A stretch of 6,638 nt of DNA. Origin: CAZWDO01 sp964632485 [NCBI: uncultured bacterium] (GTDB lineage: Bacteria; JAGOEH01). The notes under the pieces are model-generated. The model was not told the origin of the DNA, searched no databases, and saw nothing but the letters and a program-made list of their open reading frames with translations. Each line of letters begins with the position of its first letter. Within the stretch, counting starts at the first letter, position 1. Shown here one piece after another: positions 6,218 to 6,638 of this stretch. The DNA lies in the NCBI GenBank assembly GCA_964632485.1, contig CAZWDO010000001.1, positions 450,009 to 456,646 of the forward strand, in the 5' to 3' direction. Position numbers and translations under genes: made by a program.

Positions 6218-6466
6218 TTATACCAAGGGTTCGAGTTTTTTGAATAATTTTGTTTCCCACATAGACATCAATTCCTTTTGATGCAATTCCGCCCATTCCT
6301 CGACCAAACCTCGAACTTTCGCAGGGACGTAACCTTCAATAATATTCAGGTTGGCGATGCTCATGGTCGCCTTAAATTCATTGTAGCGAATATGGATATG
6401 AGGAGGGTTATGTTCTTCAAAATACATCAGGATGACGATACCTAAAAATCTGCAAATTTCCGGCAT
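6218..6466 (-). CDS. DUF4160 protein
   Basis: 82 residues matching DUF4160 over its whole length: PEICRFLGIVILMYFEEH (2-19), the conserved NPPHIHIRY (20-28) with His19, His23 and His25, IIEGYVPAK (42-50), and the helical VRGLVEEWAELHQKEL (51-66) leading to a Trp at 70. The His-rich NPPHxH segment is the family hallmark; no activity has been shown that I know of. AAGG eight bases upstream and a further GAGG support the ATG at 6466. It is the first gene behind a well-formed promoter and is followed closely by the DUF2442 gene, the usual partner. Confidence 0.87.
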   Translation of the reverse strand: MPEICRFLGIVILMYFEEHNPPHIHIRYNEFKATMSIANLNIIEGYVPAKVRGLVEEWAELHQKELMSMWETKLFKKLEPLV

Positions 6467-6509
6467 TCAATTAACCTTTCCTCAAATCATTAAAAAAGCT
6501 GCATTTAAC

Positions 6510-6532
6510 GGCTATTGATTAAATATATAGCC
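6510..6532. promoter_or_regulatory. Inverted repeat on the -10 region, candidate operator
   Basis: GGCTAT (6510-6515) and ATAGCC (6527-6532) are perfect inverted arms 11 bases apart. The site spans the -10 box and the expected start of transcription of the DUF4160 gene, the usual place for an autorepressor of a TA-like operon. No DNA-binding protein in the window is an obvious candidate to bind it. Confidence 0.4.
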
Positions 6533-6550
6533 CATTACTATATTTGTCAA
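6522..6550 (-). promoter_or_regulatory. Sigma70-type promoter of the DUF4160-DUF2442 cluster
   Basis: On the minus strand a perfect -35 TTGACA (6550-6545), a 17-base spacer and a -10 TATATT (6527-6522). This places the start of transcription near 6515, giving a leader of about 50 bases before the DUF4160 ATG at 6466. It is the best promoter match in the window. Confidence 0.75.
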
Positions 6551-6638
6551 GCCGATATTGAATTCGAACATAAAGGAAGAGCTGATTGTCCCGGGAAAGA
6601 TATATGATTTGACCGCAACCTGAACACGGGCAAGCCCT
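6551..6638. other. Upstream edge, no gene seen
   Basis: The last 88 bases lie upstream of the TA-like promoter. A short plus-strand frame ends at a TGA at 6621-6623, but I cannot support a gene. Nothing else is evident. Confidence 0.4.

Noticed and set aside
6531-6623. Plus-strand frame ending EELIVPGKIYDLTAT, a possible tail of an X-Pro hydrolase-like protein
   Set aside because: Only about 30 residues with a stop before it, no start signal, and it overlaps the promoter; the resemblance may be chance.

Overview
The window is bacterial and gene-dense, and every credible gene lies on the minus strand, so transcription runs from high to low coordinates. Nothing identifies the species. The combination of a DUF4330 protein, an SxtJ-family membrane protein, a clostripain-type protease and CDP-sugar genes, with clear Shine-Dalgarno sites and moderate GC, would suit a Gram-negative-type bacterium, perhaps from an uncultured lineage of the FCB group. 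That placement is inference.

Layout in the direction of transcription. (1) 6550 to 5261 is an accessory cluster that resembles toxin-antitoxin modules. A strong sigma70-type promoter with an inverted repeat on its -10 side precedes a DUF4160 gene and a DUF2442 gene. They are followed by a peculiar chimeric reading frame: its first part looks like a scrap of PD-(D/E)XK nuclease and its second part is the C-terminal end of a HepT/HI0074-type HEPN protein. An intact MNT nucleotidyltransferase (MntA-like antitoxin) abuts it. (2) 5217 to 3509 holds a small SxtJ-family membrane protein and a DUF4330 membrane-anchored protein, 11 bases apart. The DUF4330 protein has a proline-rich linker, an internal domain duplication and a seven-unit 9-bp tandem repeat inside the coding sequence. 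(3) 3498 to 3341 is intergenic and carries a composite of four REP-like palindromes arranged A-B-B-A. (4) 3278 to 1389 is a two-gene unit: a cytoplasmic clostripain-like (C11) cysteine protease and an unrecognised protein with two membrane segments. (5) 1205 to 1 holds rfbF and the start of rfbG, overlapping by 16 bases. These are the first two steps of CDP-6-deoxyhexose / CDP-3,6-dideoxyhexose synthesis for surface polysaccharide; rfbG runs off the window edge.

The segments look functionally separate: a TA-like island, an envelope pair, a protease pair and a polysaccharide operon. There is no gene-free stretch longer than about 230 bases. The points most worth a second look are the nuclease/HEPN chimera beside an intact MNT gene, the C11 protease with a long insert between its catalytic His and Cys paired with a two-TM protein, and the coding 9-bp tandem repeat.
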